Shown: positions 44,698-54,792, numbered from the stretch's first letter. The stretch is 64,000 nt of DNA from Methylobacterium brachiatum (GCF_020523825.1 NZ_JAJALK010000014.1:1-64000); one strand, 5' to 3'. Translations and numbers: made by a program. The notes: a model not told the origin generated them from the letters alone.

Positions 44698-45384
44698 TCA
44701 GGCCTCCTCGCCGTCCTTCTTCTCGCCGTCCTCGGAAGCCTCTTCGGCCTTCTCCTCGGCGGACTCGGCCGACTGCGCCTCGGCGATCGCGGCCTCCTCG
44801 GCCTCGACCTCGGCACCCAGCACGGTCGGCGGGACGATGTTGGCGACCGGGTCGGTCGGCTCGCCGGTGTGGCTGCCGGCCGGGATCTTGATGTCGGCGA
44901 CGTGGATCACGTCGCCGATCTCGCGGCCGGTCAGGTCGACCTCGATCGCGTCCGGGATCTGGTCCGGGGCGACCTCGAGGGTCAGGGTGTGGGCGACGAT
45001 GTTGAGGGTGCCGCCGAGCTTCTTGATGCCGGGGGCCGCGGCCTCGTTGATGAAGTGCACCGGCACCTCGACGGTCACGGTCTGACCGGAGACGACGCGC
45101 AGGAAGTCGACATGCAGCGGCACGCCGCTGACCGGATCGAGCTGGAAGTCGCGCGGGATCGCCCGGACGGTCTTGCCGCCGGCCTTGATCTCGAACAGCG
45201 TGGTCTTGAAGCCGCCGGCATAGATCAGCGTGCGGGCACGGACGAGGTCGATGGCGATGGATTGCGGCGGCTGGCCGCCTCCGTACACGACGGCGGGAAC
45301 TTGACCCTGGCGACGAACGGCCCGGGCGGCCCCCTTGCCGACCCGGTCGCGTGCCACGGCCTCAAGCGTCTTGACTGCGCTCAT
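44698..45384 (-). CDS. rplY: 50S ribosomal protein L25/general stress protein Ctc
   Basis: 228 residues from the ATG at 45384 (SD AAGGAT). N-terminal L25 domain about 1-95 (LEAVARDRVGKGAARAVRRQGQ, PAVVYGG), TL5/CTC beta domain about 96-190 (GVPLHVDFLRV, LGGTLNIVAHTLTLEV), acidic Glu/Ala/Lys tail from about 195. It binds 5S rRNA. A terminator-like hairpin sits in its leader (45423-45447). Confidence 0.96.
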   Translation of the reverse strand: MSAVKTLEAVARDRVGKGAARAVRRQGQVPAVVYGGGQPPQSIAIDLVRARTLIYAGGFKTTLFEIKAGGKTVRAIPRDFQLDPVSGVPLHVDFLRVVSGQTVTVEVPVHFINEAAAPGIKKLGGTLNIVAHTLTLEVAPDQIPDAIEVDLTGREIGDVIHVADIKIPAGSHTGEPTDPVANIVPPTVLGAEVEAEEAAIAEAQSAESAEEKAEEASEDGEKKDGEEA

Positions 45385-45422
45385 GGCGTGATCCTTCAAA
45401 AGATGGCTGGACCCGGAAAACG

Positions 45423-45447
45423 AAAAAGCCGCCCGACGCGGACGGCT
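45423..45447 (-). terminator. Intrinsic terminator/attenuator in the rplY leader
   Basis: On the leftward strand AGCCGTCCG-cgt-CGGGCGGCT is a 9-base-pair stem (one G-U pair) with a 3-base loop, followed at once by TTTTT. It ends about 38 bases before the rplY ATG, with the Shine-Dalgarno beyond it. It is either the end of an upstream transcript or a leader attenuator. Confidence 0.72.
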
Positions 45448-45663
45448 GTGACCTTCCCGGTGCGCCCCTGCCTCCAAGGGTGTCGGGGGGCGCGCCGTGC
45501 GCATACACGGACGGGGGCGGATTGGCAATGTTCGGGTGGGGCCGTCACGCAGCCGAGACGCCGCGGCGGAGAATGCCGGGCGCTTCTTTCCGGCCTAGCC
45601 GCTCCGGTCGGATAAGGCGCCGCGATATCCTCTATCTCATCGTCCGCCAACTACTACAGCGCG

Positions 45664-46380
45664 CTACGGAACTTGTATGACCTGCGCCGAGCCGTGGGAT
45701 CGAACGTGAAGTTTCGCGTGACTCCCATAAATTTTTACGACAGCAGGTCCTGAAGTCGAGATGTCTGCATCCTCGCGCGGTGCGATGTCGATTTCACCGC
45801 TGCCGCGAATCTGAACCGACGCACGCTGGGTCTCAAGCTTGCTCAGATCTACGCGCGCCGGACCGCTGCTTCTGAGCACGACGTCTTTGACATATCCGTC
45901 TGCTGTGACGCTTCCGGTGCCATGACTTGTGATCTTCAGCGTTTCTTGGCTGATAGTATTTAGATTAAGCCGTCCCGGACCATTCAGCGTCCATGCTGTG
46001 ACCGAGGGGCCCACAATGTGTACGACGATATCGGAGGGATTTGCGCAGGGGCGATAGTCTTCTCTGTCCCACATGAGTTTACTGTCGCGCATGCGTGCAT
46101 GGCTTATAACATCTGAGTTCCCAATTACTATAGCACTAAATTTCGCGCTTGTCTGGTATTCAACTTGAACTGGAATATTGATATCGATGGAGCTGCCTCC
46201 GCTCCATCCGAGATCGACGCTAGTGCGAGACGCGCTCACGTTCGGCTCATTCGAGCCGTCGCAGGTCGAGTGGCGATCCTGAGGCTCGGCCTTCGCGAAT
46301 GTTTCAATGCTGAGCAGAAAGTTAGATGCAGAAACAATGTAAAATAATAAGGCGGCTTGCGTGAGATGCATAGTCATCAA
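45664..46380 (-). CDS. Secreted head-GIN/DUF2807-like protein
   Basis: 238 residues. Hydrophobic N-terminal signal (TQAALLFYIVSASNFLLS) then repeated short beta turns typical of DUF2807/head-GIN solenoids: VHIVGPSVTAWTLNGPGRLNL, LKITSHGTGSVTADG, VVLRSSGPARVDLSKL, VQIRGSGEIDIA, ADISTSGPAVVKIYG. The order is that of a parallel beta-helix, a possible adhesin. GC and codon use are clearly lower than the rest of the window, suggesting transfer. It runs toward rplY and is isolated. Confidence 0.65.
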   Translation of the reverse strand: MMTMHLTQAALLFYIVSASNFLLSIETFAKAEPQDRHSTCDGSNEPNVSASRTSVDLGWSGGSSIDINIPVQVEYQTSAKFSAIVIGNSDVISHARMRDSKLMWDREDYRPCANPSDIVVHIVGPSVTAWTLNGPGRLNLNTISQETLKITSHGTGSVTADGYVKDVVLRSSGPARVDLSKLETQRASVQIRGSGEIDIAPREDADISTSGPAVVKIYGSHAKLHVRSHGSAQVIQVP

Positions 46381-46599
46381 TTGTCTCCGAAATTCGATTT
46401 TGACCTTCTGTGGGCCAATAATTGCCTAGTTCTCGATGAATGGTTTCGTTGCAATCGAGAGCGTGGGGGAAATTAATGAACATCGATGGTCGCTGCAAAT
46501 GGAAAGAAGTAAGTGGATGAGATGGCATTATCATGTCATCATGTGTCGTCGTCATGTGCTGTGATCATATGCGGGCACGAGTAAGAGGACAGGCGATCC
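46381..46599. other. AT-rich divergent intergenic region
   Basis: About 220 bases, AT-rich compared with the chromosome, between the GIN-like gene and the antitoxin-like gene. The stretch CATGTCATCATGTGTCGTCGTCATGTG near 46530-46560 contains tandem ATG(T/C)CATCATG-type repeats. It probably carries both promoters. Confidence 0.4.
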
Positions 46600-46803
46600 G
46601 TGCGCACCAGCAATCGTATCACTGAAATCCACGCCGGTCTGCGAGCCCTCGACCGTGAAGAGACTGCGCTGAGTGCCATTCTGCGGCAGCGGGTTCAGGA
46701 GGCGCTCAATGATCCGCGCCTGGCGATCCCGGCTGAGCAGGTCTTGGCCGATCTACGAGCCTATCACGCCGAGCGCATAAGAGCGGCCAAGCGCGGCGCG
46801 TAG
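46600..46803 (+). CDS. Small antitoxin/stability-determinant-like protein (orphan)
   Basis: 67 residues from a GTG at 46600, mostly helical: LRALDREETALSAILRQRVQEALNDPRLAIPAEQVLADLRAYHAERI. The DPRxxIPAEQV turn resembles stability-determinant or type II antitoxin proteins that precede RelE/ParE toxins. No toxin follows: the next gene is an ABC permease on the other strand. Name is tentative. Confidence 0.5.
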   Translation: MRTSNRITEIHAGLRALDREETALSAILRQRVQEALNDPRLAIPAEQVLADLRAYHAERIRAAKRGA

Positions 46804-46823
46804 CGTACCGGTGGTCTTAACCC

Positions 46824-47717
46824 CTACGGCCGCAGCCCCGCCAGCGCCCGCCGGGCCCGGCGCCGTTGCAGCCACACGGTCAGGCCGAGGGCGGTGCCGA
46901 TCACCAGGGCGGAGAAGGCCGTCGTGGTGGTGCCGAGCGCGTAGATCTCCGGCGTCGTCACCGTGGTGGTCAGGCCCTGCAGCTCCAGCGGCAGGGTGTT
47001 GCGGCCGCCGATCGCCTGGCTGGTGCGGGCGAGCTCGTCGAAGGACAGGGTGAAGCCGAACAGGGCGACGCCGACCAGGGCCGGGGCCAGGATCGGCACC
47101 ACCACGTGCCGGAGCGTCTGCGCCCCGGTGGCGCCGAGGTCGCGGGCGGCCTCCTCGTAGGCGGGGCTGAACCGGTTGAACACCGCGAACATGATCAGCA
47201 GGCCGAAGGGCAGCGTCCAGGTGAGATGCGCCCCGAGCGCCGAGCTGTAGAGGCCCATGAGGGTGCCGTGATCCTGCAGGAAGCCCCAGCCGGTGGCCTC
47301 CGCCAGCGCCTTGATCCCGTCGTCGAGGAGCCGGAATTCCAGCCCGATCCCGAGCGAGACCACGATCGAGGGCACGATCAGGCTCGACACCGCCAGGGCG
47401 AAGACCACGCCGGCCCCCCGGAACCCCTTGCGGAAGGCGAGCCCGGCATAGAACGCGAGGGTGACGGTGAGCGCCATCACCACCAGCCCGAGCATCAGCG
47501 AGCGCCGGAGCGCCGCCCAGATGTCGACGACGCCGACCCCCTCCCACAGCTTGGCGAACCAGTGGATCGAGACCCCGTTCATCGGGAAGGTCAGGCCGCC
47601 GGACGGGCCCTGGAAGCTCAGGGCCAGGATCGTCAGGGTCGGGCCGTACAGGAACAGGACGTAGAGGGCGAAAATTCCGGCGAGCCCGTAGAAGGCGAAG
47701 CCGCGCGGCCGGTCCAT
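46824..47717 (-). CDS. ABC transporter permease (PotC-type)
   Basis: 297 residues with six membrane segments and the EAA loop ARDLGATGAQTLRHVVVPILAP near residue 190. Belongs to the spermidine/putrescine/Fe type 1 importer permease family (PotC). It is the last gene of the leftward importer unit, 15 bases after the PotB-type gene. Confidence 0.93.
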   Translation of the reverse strand: MDRPRGFAFYGLAGIFALYVLFLYGPTLTILALSFQGPSGGLTFPMNGVSIHWFAKLWEGVGVVDIWAALRRSLMLGLVVMALTVTLAFYAGLAFRKGFRGAGVVFALAVSSLIVPSIVVSLGIGLEFRLLDDGIKALAEATGWGFLQDHGTLMGLYSSALGAHLTWTLPFGLLIMFAVFNRFSPAYEEAARDLGATGAQTLRHVVVPILAPALVGVALFGFTLSFDELARTSQAIGGRNTLPLELQGLTTTVTTPEIYALGTTTTAFSALVIGTALGLTVWLQRRRARRALAGLRP

Positions 47718-47732
47718 CCTACAGCTCCATCC

Positions 47733-48665
47733 TCAGAGTTCTCTGCGCAGGTCGATCATCCGGGTGAGCCCGAGGATCATCAGCAGCACGGCGGCGAGCA
47801 GCACCACGGCGTTGGCGGCCGCCGCCGGGAATTGCAGGTAGGCCATCTGCACCTGGATCACCTTGCCGACGCTGGCGATCTGCTGCCCGCCCATCATGCC
47901 GACGGTGACGAAATCGCCCATCACCAGGGTGACCACGAAGATCGACCCGATGGCGATGCCGGGCTTGGCCAGCGGCAGCACCACGTTCCAGAGGGTCTGG
48001 AACCCGGACGCGCCGCAATCGCGCGCCGCCTCGATCAGCGACCGGTCGATGCGGGCCAGGCTGTTGAAGATCGGCACGATCATGAACACCGTGTCGAGGT
48101 GCACGAAGGCCAGCACCACCGCGAAGTCGGAATAGAGCAGCCCCTCGATCGGCGCCTTGATCACCCCGAGGCTGCGGAGCGTGTCGTTGACCAGGCCGTT
48201 GCGGCCGAGCAGCGGGATCCACGAGATCATGCGGATCACGTTCGAGGTCCAGAACGGGATCGTGCAGAGCAGGAACAGGCCCATCCGCACCGTGTCCGAG
48301 CGGATGTGGAAGGCCAGGAAGTAGGCGATGGCAAAGCCCAGCGGCAGGGTGATCGCCAGGGTCAGCGCGACGAATTTCAGGGTCGAGAGATAGGTCCGAA
48401 CCGTGGTGCACAGGTCGGCGGAGAGGCAGCCGTCGAACACGTCGGCGTAGTTCTGCAGGGTCAGCGCCGGGGTGATCGCGTACTCGTTGTACTCCCAGAA
48501 CGACACCACGGCGGTGAGCAGCAGCGGCACCACCAGGAAGACCAGGAACACCAGGGCGAGGGGCGCCGCCTGGAGATAGGCGAGGCTCGTCCGCCGGCGC
48601 CGGGGCGCGGCCGCGATCGGCGCGGCAACGGTTTCGGCGGTGCGGGGGAGGGCGAGGTCGTTCAT
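47733..48665 (-). CDS. ABC transporter permease (PotB-type)
   Basis: 310 residues. Six membrane segments after a basic cytoplasmic N-terminus; EAA loop ARDCGASGFQTLWNVVLPLAKPG near residue 220. It pairs with the PotC-type permease. The binding-protein gene is 250 bases upstream, with a type C repeat in between. Confidence 0.93.
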   Translation of the reverse strand: MNDLALPRTAETVAAPIAAAPRRRRTSLAYLQAAPLALVFLVFLVVPLLLTAVVSFWEYNEYAITPALTLQNYADVFDGCLSADLCTTVRTYLSTLKFVALTLAITLPLGFAIAYFLAFHIRSDTVRMGLFLLCTIPFWTSNVIRMISWIPLLGRNGLVNDTLRSLGVIKAPIEGLLYSDFAVVLAFVHLDTVFMIVPIFNSLARIDRSLIEAARDCGASGFQTLWNVVLPLAKPGIAIGSIFVVTLVMGDFVTVGMMGGQQIASVGKVIQVQMAYLQFPAAAANAVVLLAAVLLMILGLTRMIDLRREL

Positions 48666-48740
48666 CGGATCGGCCTCGACGATGCCGCGGCACCCGGCTG
48701 CCAGCGTTGGACTCCGAGGCTTGTAGCGGCCGCGACGTGC

Positions 48741-48834
48741 CCCCTCTCCCGTGCGGGAGAGGGCTGGGGTGAGGGATCGGATCTTTCCGGAGAGGTCACA
48801 CCCCTCGCCCTGTCCCTCTCCCGCACGGGAGAGT
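48741..48834. repeat. Dispersed repeat type C, copy 2
   Basis: CCCTCTCCC-gtgc-GGGAGAGGG and CCCTCTCCC-gcac-GGGAGAG arms joined by GGCTGGGGTGAGGGATC and CCCTCGCCCTGTCC. Lies between the binding-protein and permease genes of the same transporter, so it is transcribed inside the operon. Confidence 0.85.
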
Positions 48835-48915
48835 GGACCCGCGCCGCGTCCGGAACAGCGCGAGGGCCATAGCTTCCCACACCGAGGAGGGAGGGGAAGG
48901 AAAGCGCCAGCCCGC

Positions 48916-50190
48916 TCACGCGGCGATGAACTCGTTCCACTTGCGCACCATGTAGGTGTTCTCGTCCATCACGGCGTTCCAGCAGGCGACCGCGCCCATG
49001 CGCTGGTCGAAGGAGCCGCCGTCGCGGGTGGCGCCGGCCTTCTCGATCAGGGTGCCGTCCGGGCCCAGGATGTCCTTCTCGGCGGGCTTGCCCTCCATCC
49101 AGAACGCCCATTCGTAGGGCTGCATGTTCTCCTTCGCGGTCTCCAGCACCGCGGAATAGTAGCCCTGGCGGTTGAGATAGGCTCCGGCCCAGCCGGACAG
49201 GAACCAGTTGATGAACTCGTAGGCCGCGTCGAGCTTCCGGCCGCTCAGCGTCTTCGGGATGCCGAAGCCCTGGGCCCAGGCGCGGTAGCCCTCCTTGAGA
49301 GGCTGGTAGGTGCAGGGCACGCCCTGGGCGCGCACCTTGGTGACGGCGGGCGACCACATCGACTGGATCACCGTCTCGCCCGACGCCATCAGGTTCACGG
49401 ATTCATTGAAGTCCTGCCAGAAGGCCCGGAACTGGCCGGCGCGCTTGGCCTCGATCAGCACCTTGATGGTGCGGTCGATCTCGGGCTTCGTCATGTTGCC
49501 CTTGTCGCCGTAGGTGTAATCGCCCGTGGCCTCCACCACCATGGCGGCGTCCATGATGCCGATGGACGGGATGTTCAGGATCGACGCCTTGCCCTTGAAC
49601 TCGGGGTTGAGCAGATCCTTCCAGCTCTCCACCGGCCGCTTGATCAGGTCGGGCCGGATACCCAGCGTGTCGGCGTTGTAGGTGGTCGGGATCAGGGTCA
49701 GCCACTCGGTCGGCGCGGAGGCGAAGGTCTTGGCGGTCTGGCCCTCGAGGTAGAACACCTTCCGGGGCGCAGTGCCCTGGTCGCCGATCCGCTTGCCGTT
49801 CACCTCGCCGCGGGTGAACACGCCGGTGATCTTGTCGGCGAGCTTGATCCGCTTGGCGTCCAGGCCGCTGAGGTTGCCCGACGGGATGATCTTCTTGAGG
49901 CTGAAATACTCGGTGTCGACGAGGTCGAAGGAGTTCGGCTGGGTGACCACCCGCTTGGTCACCTCGTCGGTGACCACCGGAATGTATTCGAGGGTGATCC
50001 CGAGATCCTCCTTCACCTTCCGGGCGATGTCGGCGGACTGGCTCACCGCGGTGCCGAGGTAGCGCAGGGTCACGGGCTCGGCCGCGTGCACGGCCGGGAA
50101 GCCGGTCACCGGCGTCGCCGCCAGGGCCGCAGCCCCCTTCAGCAGCGTGCGCCGGCTCGGCTTCGAGAACGGGTCCATGGTCGTCTCCAA
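48916..50190 (-). CDS. ABC transporter substrate-binding protein (PotD-like, Tat-exported)
   Basis: 424 residues. Twin-arginine signal with Arg13-Arg14 in PSRRTLLKGAAA, cut near residue 36 (VHA-AEPV). The periplasmic binding fold includes VTQPNSFDLVDTEYF, WKDLLNPEFKGKASIL, and SVNLMASGETVIQSMWSPA. Most like extracellular solute-binding proteins of the PotD/AfuA group. Export through Tat means it folds in the cytoplasm first. ATG at 50178 is an alternative start. Confidence 0.92.
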   Translation of the reverse strand: METTMDPFSKPSRRTLLKGAAALAATPVTGFPAVHAAEPVTLRYLGTAVSQSADIARKVKEDLGITLEYIPVVTDEVTKRVVTQPNSFDLVDTEYFSLKKIIPSGNLSGLDAKRIKLADKITGVFTRGEVNGKRIGDQGTAPRKVFYLEGQTAKTFASAPTEWLTLIPTTYNADTLGIRPDLIKRPVESWKDLLNPEFKGKASILNIPSIGIMDAAMVVEATGDYTYGDKGNMTKPEIDRTIKVLIEAKRAGQFRAFWQDFNESVNLMASGETVIQSMWSPAVTKVRAQGVPCTYQPLKEGYRAWAQGFGIPKTLSGRKLDAAYEFINWFLSGWAGAYLNRQGYYSAVLETAKENMQPYEWAFWMEGKPAEKDILGPDGTLIEKAGATRDGGSFDQRMGAVACWNAVMDENTYMVRKWNEFIAA

Positions 50191-50194
50191 CTGT

Positions 50195-51202
<1,008 letters not shown>

Positions 51203-51274
51203 GCGAGGCTCCCCCGCCGCCCGCTCCGCGCGACACACGGTCGAGACATCATCGCGCGTGAAGGCCGCGCCATG

Positions 51275-51370
51275 CCCCCTCTCCCGTGCGGGAGAGGGCT
51301 GGGGTGAGGGACCAGGTCCATCCGAAGAAGTCGCATCCCTCACCCTGTCCCTCTCCCGTACGGGAGAGGG
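51275..51370. repeat. Dispersed repeat type C, copy 3
   Basis: CCCTCTCCC-gtgc-GGGAGAGGG and CCCTCTCCC-gtac-GGGAGAGGG with complementary GGCTGGGGTGAGGGA / TCCCTCACCCTGTCC between. Lies between the hydantoinase gene and the transporter ATPase gene. Flanks without genes total 265 bases. Confidence 0.87.
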
Positions 51371-51467
51371 ATCCGCGCCCAATCCGGCCGAGGATATGTC
51401 GGCGGCCTTGATCCAGCCTGATCGCCCACAGCCCCAGACGGCGGAGCAAGGGCCGGGCCAGGAGGCG

Positions 51468-52895
51468 TCATGCGCCCTGCCGCTCCGCCGGATCGACCGC
51501 CCGGTCGAGCACCCGGCCGCGTCCCGGCTCGGACAGGACCCTGCCGTCCTCGGCGATCACCTGCCCGCCCGCGATGGTCATCACCGGCCAGCCGGTGACC
51601 GCGAACCCCTCCCAGGGGGTGTAGTCGGCGCCGTGGTGGAGGATCGCCTGGCGGATCGTCTCGCGCTTGTTCGGATCCCAGAGGGTCAGGTCGGCGTCGA
51701 AGCCCGGGGCGATCGAGCCCTTGCGCGGATAGAGGCCGTAGAGCTTGGCGTGGTTCGTCGCGGTGAGCGCGGCGAACTGGTTGAGGCTGATCCGGCCCTT
51801 CGAGACGCCTTCGGAGAAGAACACCGGCAGCCTGGTCTCGACCCCCGGGATGCCGTTCGGGATCCAGCGAAAGGACGATTTCCCGCGCGGGTTCAGCTTG
51901 CCCTGCGGGTCGTCGTAGCGGAACGGCGAGTGGTCGGAGGAGACCACGTCGAAGATGCCCCGCCGGATGCCGGACCAGACCGCCTCCTGGCTGGCCTCGT
52001 CCCGGGGCGGCGGCGAGCAGACGTATTTCGCCCCCGCCATCGGGTCGTCGAGGCCGAGCCCCTTCATGTGCTCGGCCGTCAGGGTCAGGTATTGCGGGCA
52101 GGTCTCGGCCCGGATCTTCAGGCCGCGTCCTTGAGCCCAGGCGATCTGCTCGGTGGCCTCGCGGCCCGAGACGTGGACGATCACGATCGGCAAATCGATC
52201 AGCTCGGCATGGCTGATCGCCCGGTGCGCCGCCTCGCGCTCGACCACCTCGGGCCGGGACAGAGCGTGGCCGTAGGGCGCGGTCTCGCCGGCCCGCTCCA
52301 GGCGGTCGCTGAGATAGCGGATCGCGTCGTAGCCCTCGGCGTGGACCATCACCCGGGCGCCCTGCCGCCGGGCGACGTGGAACACGTCCAGCAGCTGGCG
52401 GTCGTTGAGCACCAGGTCGTCGTAGGTCATGAACACCTTGAACGAGGTGTAGCCGTCGGCGACCAGGGCCGGCAGCTCCTGGCCGAGCACCGCCTCGCTC
52501 GGGTCCGCGATGATCATGTGGATCGCCACGTCGACGTGGCACTGGCCCTCGGCCTTGGCGCGATAGGCGTCGACCGCGCCGCGCAGCGACCCGCCCCGGG
52601 GCTGGACCGCGAACGGCATCACGCAGGTGTTGCCGCCGGCGGCCGCCGCCCGGGTCGCGCTGGCGAAATCGTCGGCCATGACGATGCCGGGGCCGGGATC
52701 CTGGGCGATGTGGACATGGCTGTCGATGCCGCCGGGGAGCACCAGCAGCCCGGAGGCGTCGATCACCCGGGCGGCGTCGGCGATGCCCTCGGCCACAGCC
52801 ACGATGCGCCCGCCGCGCACGCCGACATCCGCCCGCACCGTGTCGCTCGCGGTGACCACGGTGCCGCCGCGGATCGCCAGGTCGAATTCGGGCAT
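51468..52895 (-). CDS. hydA: Dihydropyrimidinase/D-hydantoinase-like amidohydrolase
   Basis: 475 residues from the ATG at 52895. Binuclear metal site: His60 and His62 in GGIDSHVHI, carbamylated Lys153 in YTSFKVFMTY, later His residues in VMVHAEGYD and IVIVHVSG, Asp in SSDHSPF. It opens cyclic diamides such as dihydropyrimidines or hydantoins. Its neighbours are the importer downstream and a GlxA-type regulator upstream, suggesting catabolism of an imported cyclic nitrogen compound. Confidence 0.9.
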   Translation of the reverse strand: MPEFDLAIRGGTVVTASDTVRADVGVRGGRIVAVAEGIADAARVIDASGLLVLPGGIDSHVHIAQDPGPGIVMADDFASATRAAAAGGNTCVMPFAVQPRGGSLRGAVDAYRAKAEGQCHVDVAIHMIIADPSEAVLGQELPALVADGYTSFKVFMTYDDLVLNDRQLLDVFHVARRQGARVMVHAEGYDAIRYLSDRLERAGETAPYGHALSRPEVVEREAAHRAISHAELIDLPIVIVHVSGREATEQIAWAQGRGLKIRAETCPQYLTLTAEHMKGLGLDDPMAGAKYVCSPPPRDEASQEAVWSGIRRGIFDVVSSDHSPFRYDDPQGKLNPRGKSSFRWIPNGIPGVETRLPVFFSEGVSKGRISLNQFAALTATNHAKLYGLYPRKGSIAPGFDADLTLWDPNKRETIRQAILHHGADYTPWEGFAVTGWPVMTIAGGQVIAEDGRVLSEPGRGRVLDRAVDPAERQGA

Positions 52896-53015
52896 GATGC
52901 GCTCTCCTCCGCGCCCACGGGCGCCTGTCGGAACGGACGGATGCATCGTCCGCGCCGATTCGGACGCTGCGAGGAGGGCACAGCCATCCGGCAGGGTCCA
53001 GAGTGCGCACGGCAT

Positions 53016-53145
53016 GGGTTCCCAAAGGGCTCAGCCCTTTGGCGGGGTTTGGGGGGCGGAGCCCCGATGCATCGGGCCAAGCCCGACACCAGGGCTCTGC
53101 CCTGGACCCGCGAAAGGTCACGGACCTTTCGAAACCGAGACTCGG
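53016..53145. repeat. Modular palindromic repeat type B, copy 3 (reverse orientation)
   Basis: All four modules are present: AAAGGGC/GCCCTTT (53024-53040), GGGGC-GGA-GCCCC (about 53053-53065), CCAGGGC/GCCCTGG (53089-53105), GAAAGGTC/GACCTTTC (53112-53130). An extra ATGCATCGGGCC/AAGCCCGA stretch separates the second and third. It lies between two leftward genes. Confidence 0.87.
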
Positions 53146-54122
53146 GTTCGGAGAGTCGAGGGGGCGGCTTCGTGGAACTCACGCCACACCCGACGCATAT
53201 GCCGGGCGGAGCCGAAGCCCGCGCGGTCGGCGACCTGCTCCAGGGCGAGGTCGGTCTGGGCGATCAGGTCCCGGGCGAGCGCGATCCGGGCGCGGTTGAC
53301 CGCATCGGTCACGGTCATTCCGGCATGGATCCGGAACAGCCGGGCGAGGTTGCGCGGGCTCGCTCCGGCGAGGCGGCCGAGGATCTCGGGGGACCAGGCG
53401 CGGGCGGGTTCGGCCGTGATCGCGTCCTGGGCGCGATGCACCACAGGATGCAGGTGGCTGCGGCCTTCGAGCCAGGGCGAGAGCTGCGGGTCGTCGGCAC
53501 CGCGGCGCATATAGACCACCAGGGTCCGGGCCGCCGCCAAAGCCGCGGCCGGGCCGGCCCATTCGGCGACGAGGTGGAGCATCAGGTCGACGCCCGCGGT
53601 CACGCCGGCGCTGCTGAACCGGTCCCGGTCCTGCACGAACAGCCGGTTCTCCAGCACCCGGGCCCGGGGCGCCAGGGCGGCAAGCCGGGCGCAGCTGGCG
53701 TGGTGGGTGGTGCAGGCATAGCCGTCGAACAGTCCGGCCCGGGCCGCCAGCAGGGTGCCCTCGCAGACCGTGACCAGGGTGTGGCCCGGCCGGACCGCGC
53801 CGCGCAGCCAGTCGACGATCCGCGCTTGGGCGGCCGCATCGTCCGGATCGGCCGCGCCGCCGAGCACCCGGGACGCCGCGCCCGGCACGAGCACCACGGT
53901 GCCCGGCGGGATCGAATCCGGCAGCGGCTCGGTCCCGCCGAGATCCAGCCCGATCGAGCAGCGGGTGCGCGGGGCCGGCGCCACGTAGCGCACCGAGAAC
54001 GCGACCCGCTCCTGGGCCGCCCCGGCGATGCGCAGGACCTCCATGGGCCCCGCGAGGTCGAGCAGCAGGGTGCGCGGCGGCAGGACCACCAGGACCGGAA
54101 TGCGCCGCGCCGCCGCGCTCAT
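53118..54122 (-). CDS. GlxA-family transcriptional regulator (DJ-1/PfpI + AraC HTH)
   Basis: 334 residues. DJ-1-like N-terminal domain about 1-190 (LLDLAGPMEVLRIAG, TLVTVCEGTLLAARAGLFDG with the nucleophile-elbow Cys, TAGVDLML) and AraC double HTH at about 225-325 (LARLFRIHAGMTVTDAVNRARIALARDLI, QVADRAGFGSARHMRRVWREF). GlxA-type proteins activate nearby catabolic genes. It overlaps the isochorismatase gene by ATGA (54119-54122). The last codons lie inside a type B repeat. Confidence 0.92.
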   Translation of the reverse strand: MSAAARRIPVLVVLPPRTLLLDLAGPMEVLRIAGAAQERVAFSVRYVAPAPRTRCSIGLDLGGTEPLPDSIPPGTVVLVPGAASRVLGGAADPDDAAAQARIVDWLRGAVRPGHTLVTVCEGTLLAARAGLFDGYACTTHHASCARLAALAPRARVLENRLFVQDRDRFSSAGVTAGVDLMLHLVAEWAGPAAALAAARTLVVYMRRGADDPQLSPWLEGRSHLHPVVHRAQDAITAEPARAWSPEILGRLAGASPRNLARLFRIHAGMTVTDAVNRARIALARDLIAQTDLALEQVADRAGFGSARHMRRVWREFHEAAPSTLRTRVSVSKGP

Positions 54123-54679
54123 GCGGCGACCGGCAGGTCCCGGCCGGCCAGCGCCTGCTCCACCGTGGCGATGCGGGCGAAGCGGTCCACCAGCACCAGC
54201 TCGGTGCGGGCCTTGATGTCGTCTGCCATGAACCGGCGGCCGTCCGGGTGGGTCATCGCGAAGGTCAGCGTCGCCTCGGTGACGTAATCCACCTGCCAGC
54301 CGCTATCCGAGGCGTGGCGGGTAGTGGTCTCGCAGCATTGCTCGGTGCGGATCCCCGACACGATCAGCCGGCGGATCCCGTGCTCTGTCAGCCAGCCCGC
54401 CAGCCCGGTATCGACCAGCGCGCTGTGCCGGCGCTTGTGGAAGATGGCGTCCGGCGCGATCACGATGGGCTCCAGGGTGCGGACATGGCCGGACTCCACC
54501 GAGAAGGGACCCGTCTCCGCGACGTGGAACACCTGCAGCACCGGAATCTTGCGCGCGACCGCGCCGTCGATGAGCGCCTGCAGGCGTTCGGTGAAGCGCG
54601 GCACATCCGCCTCGCTCCAGAACGGCCGGTGACGGAAGGACTCCTGGACATCGATGACCAGCAACGCAACATCGGACAT
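54119..54679 (-). CDS. Isochorismatase-family cysteine hydrolase
   Basis: 186 residues from the ATG at 54679. Catalytic triad Asp10 (LLVIDVQESF), Lys82 (FHKRRHSA) and Cys115 (RTEQCCETTTRHASD). It lacks the DxHxxxH metal site of nicotinamidase, so it is more likely an amidase or ureidohydrolase such as a carbamoyl or peptidase-like member. Coupled to the GlxA regulator, it may act on the product of the hydantoinase. Substrate unknown. Confidence 0.88.
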   Translation of the reverse strand: MSDVALLVIDVQESFRHRPFWSEADVPRFTERLQALIDGAVARKIPVLQVFHVAETGPFSVESGHVRTLEPIVIAPDAIFHKRRHSALVDTGLAGWLTEHGIRRLIVSGIRTEQCCETTTRHASDSGWQVDYVTEATLTFAMTHPDGRRFMADDIKARTELVLVDRFARIATVEQALAGRDLPVAA

Positions 54680-54792
54680 TTCGTGTCTCCCGCTTGGTAA
54701 AGCGAGCGGCAGGATCACGCTCTGACAGGGCGGACGAAAGAAACCGTACAGCCAACCAGCGGACATATCCGGCCATACACGGAGGATACGGC

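Noticed and set aside
54119..54679. Nicotinamidase next to the sirtuin (NAD salvage pair)
   Set aside because: The Asp/Lys/Cys triad is present, but the DxHxxxH metal site of PncA is missing.
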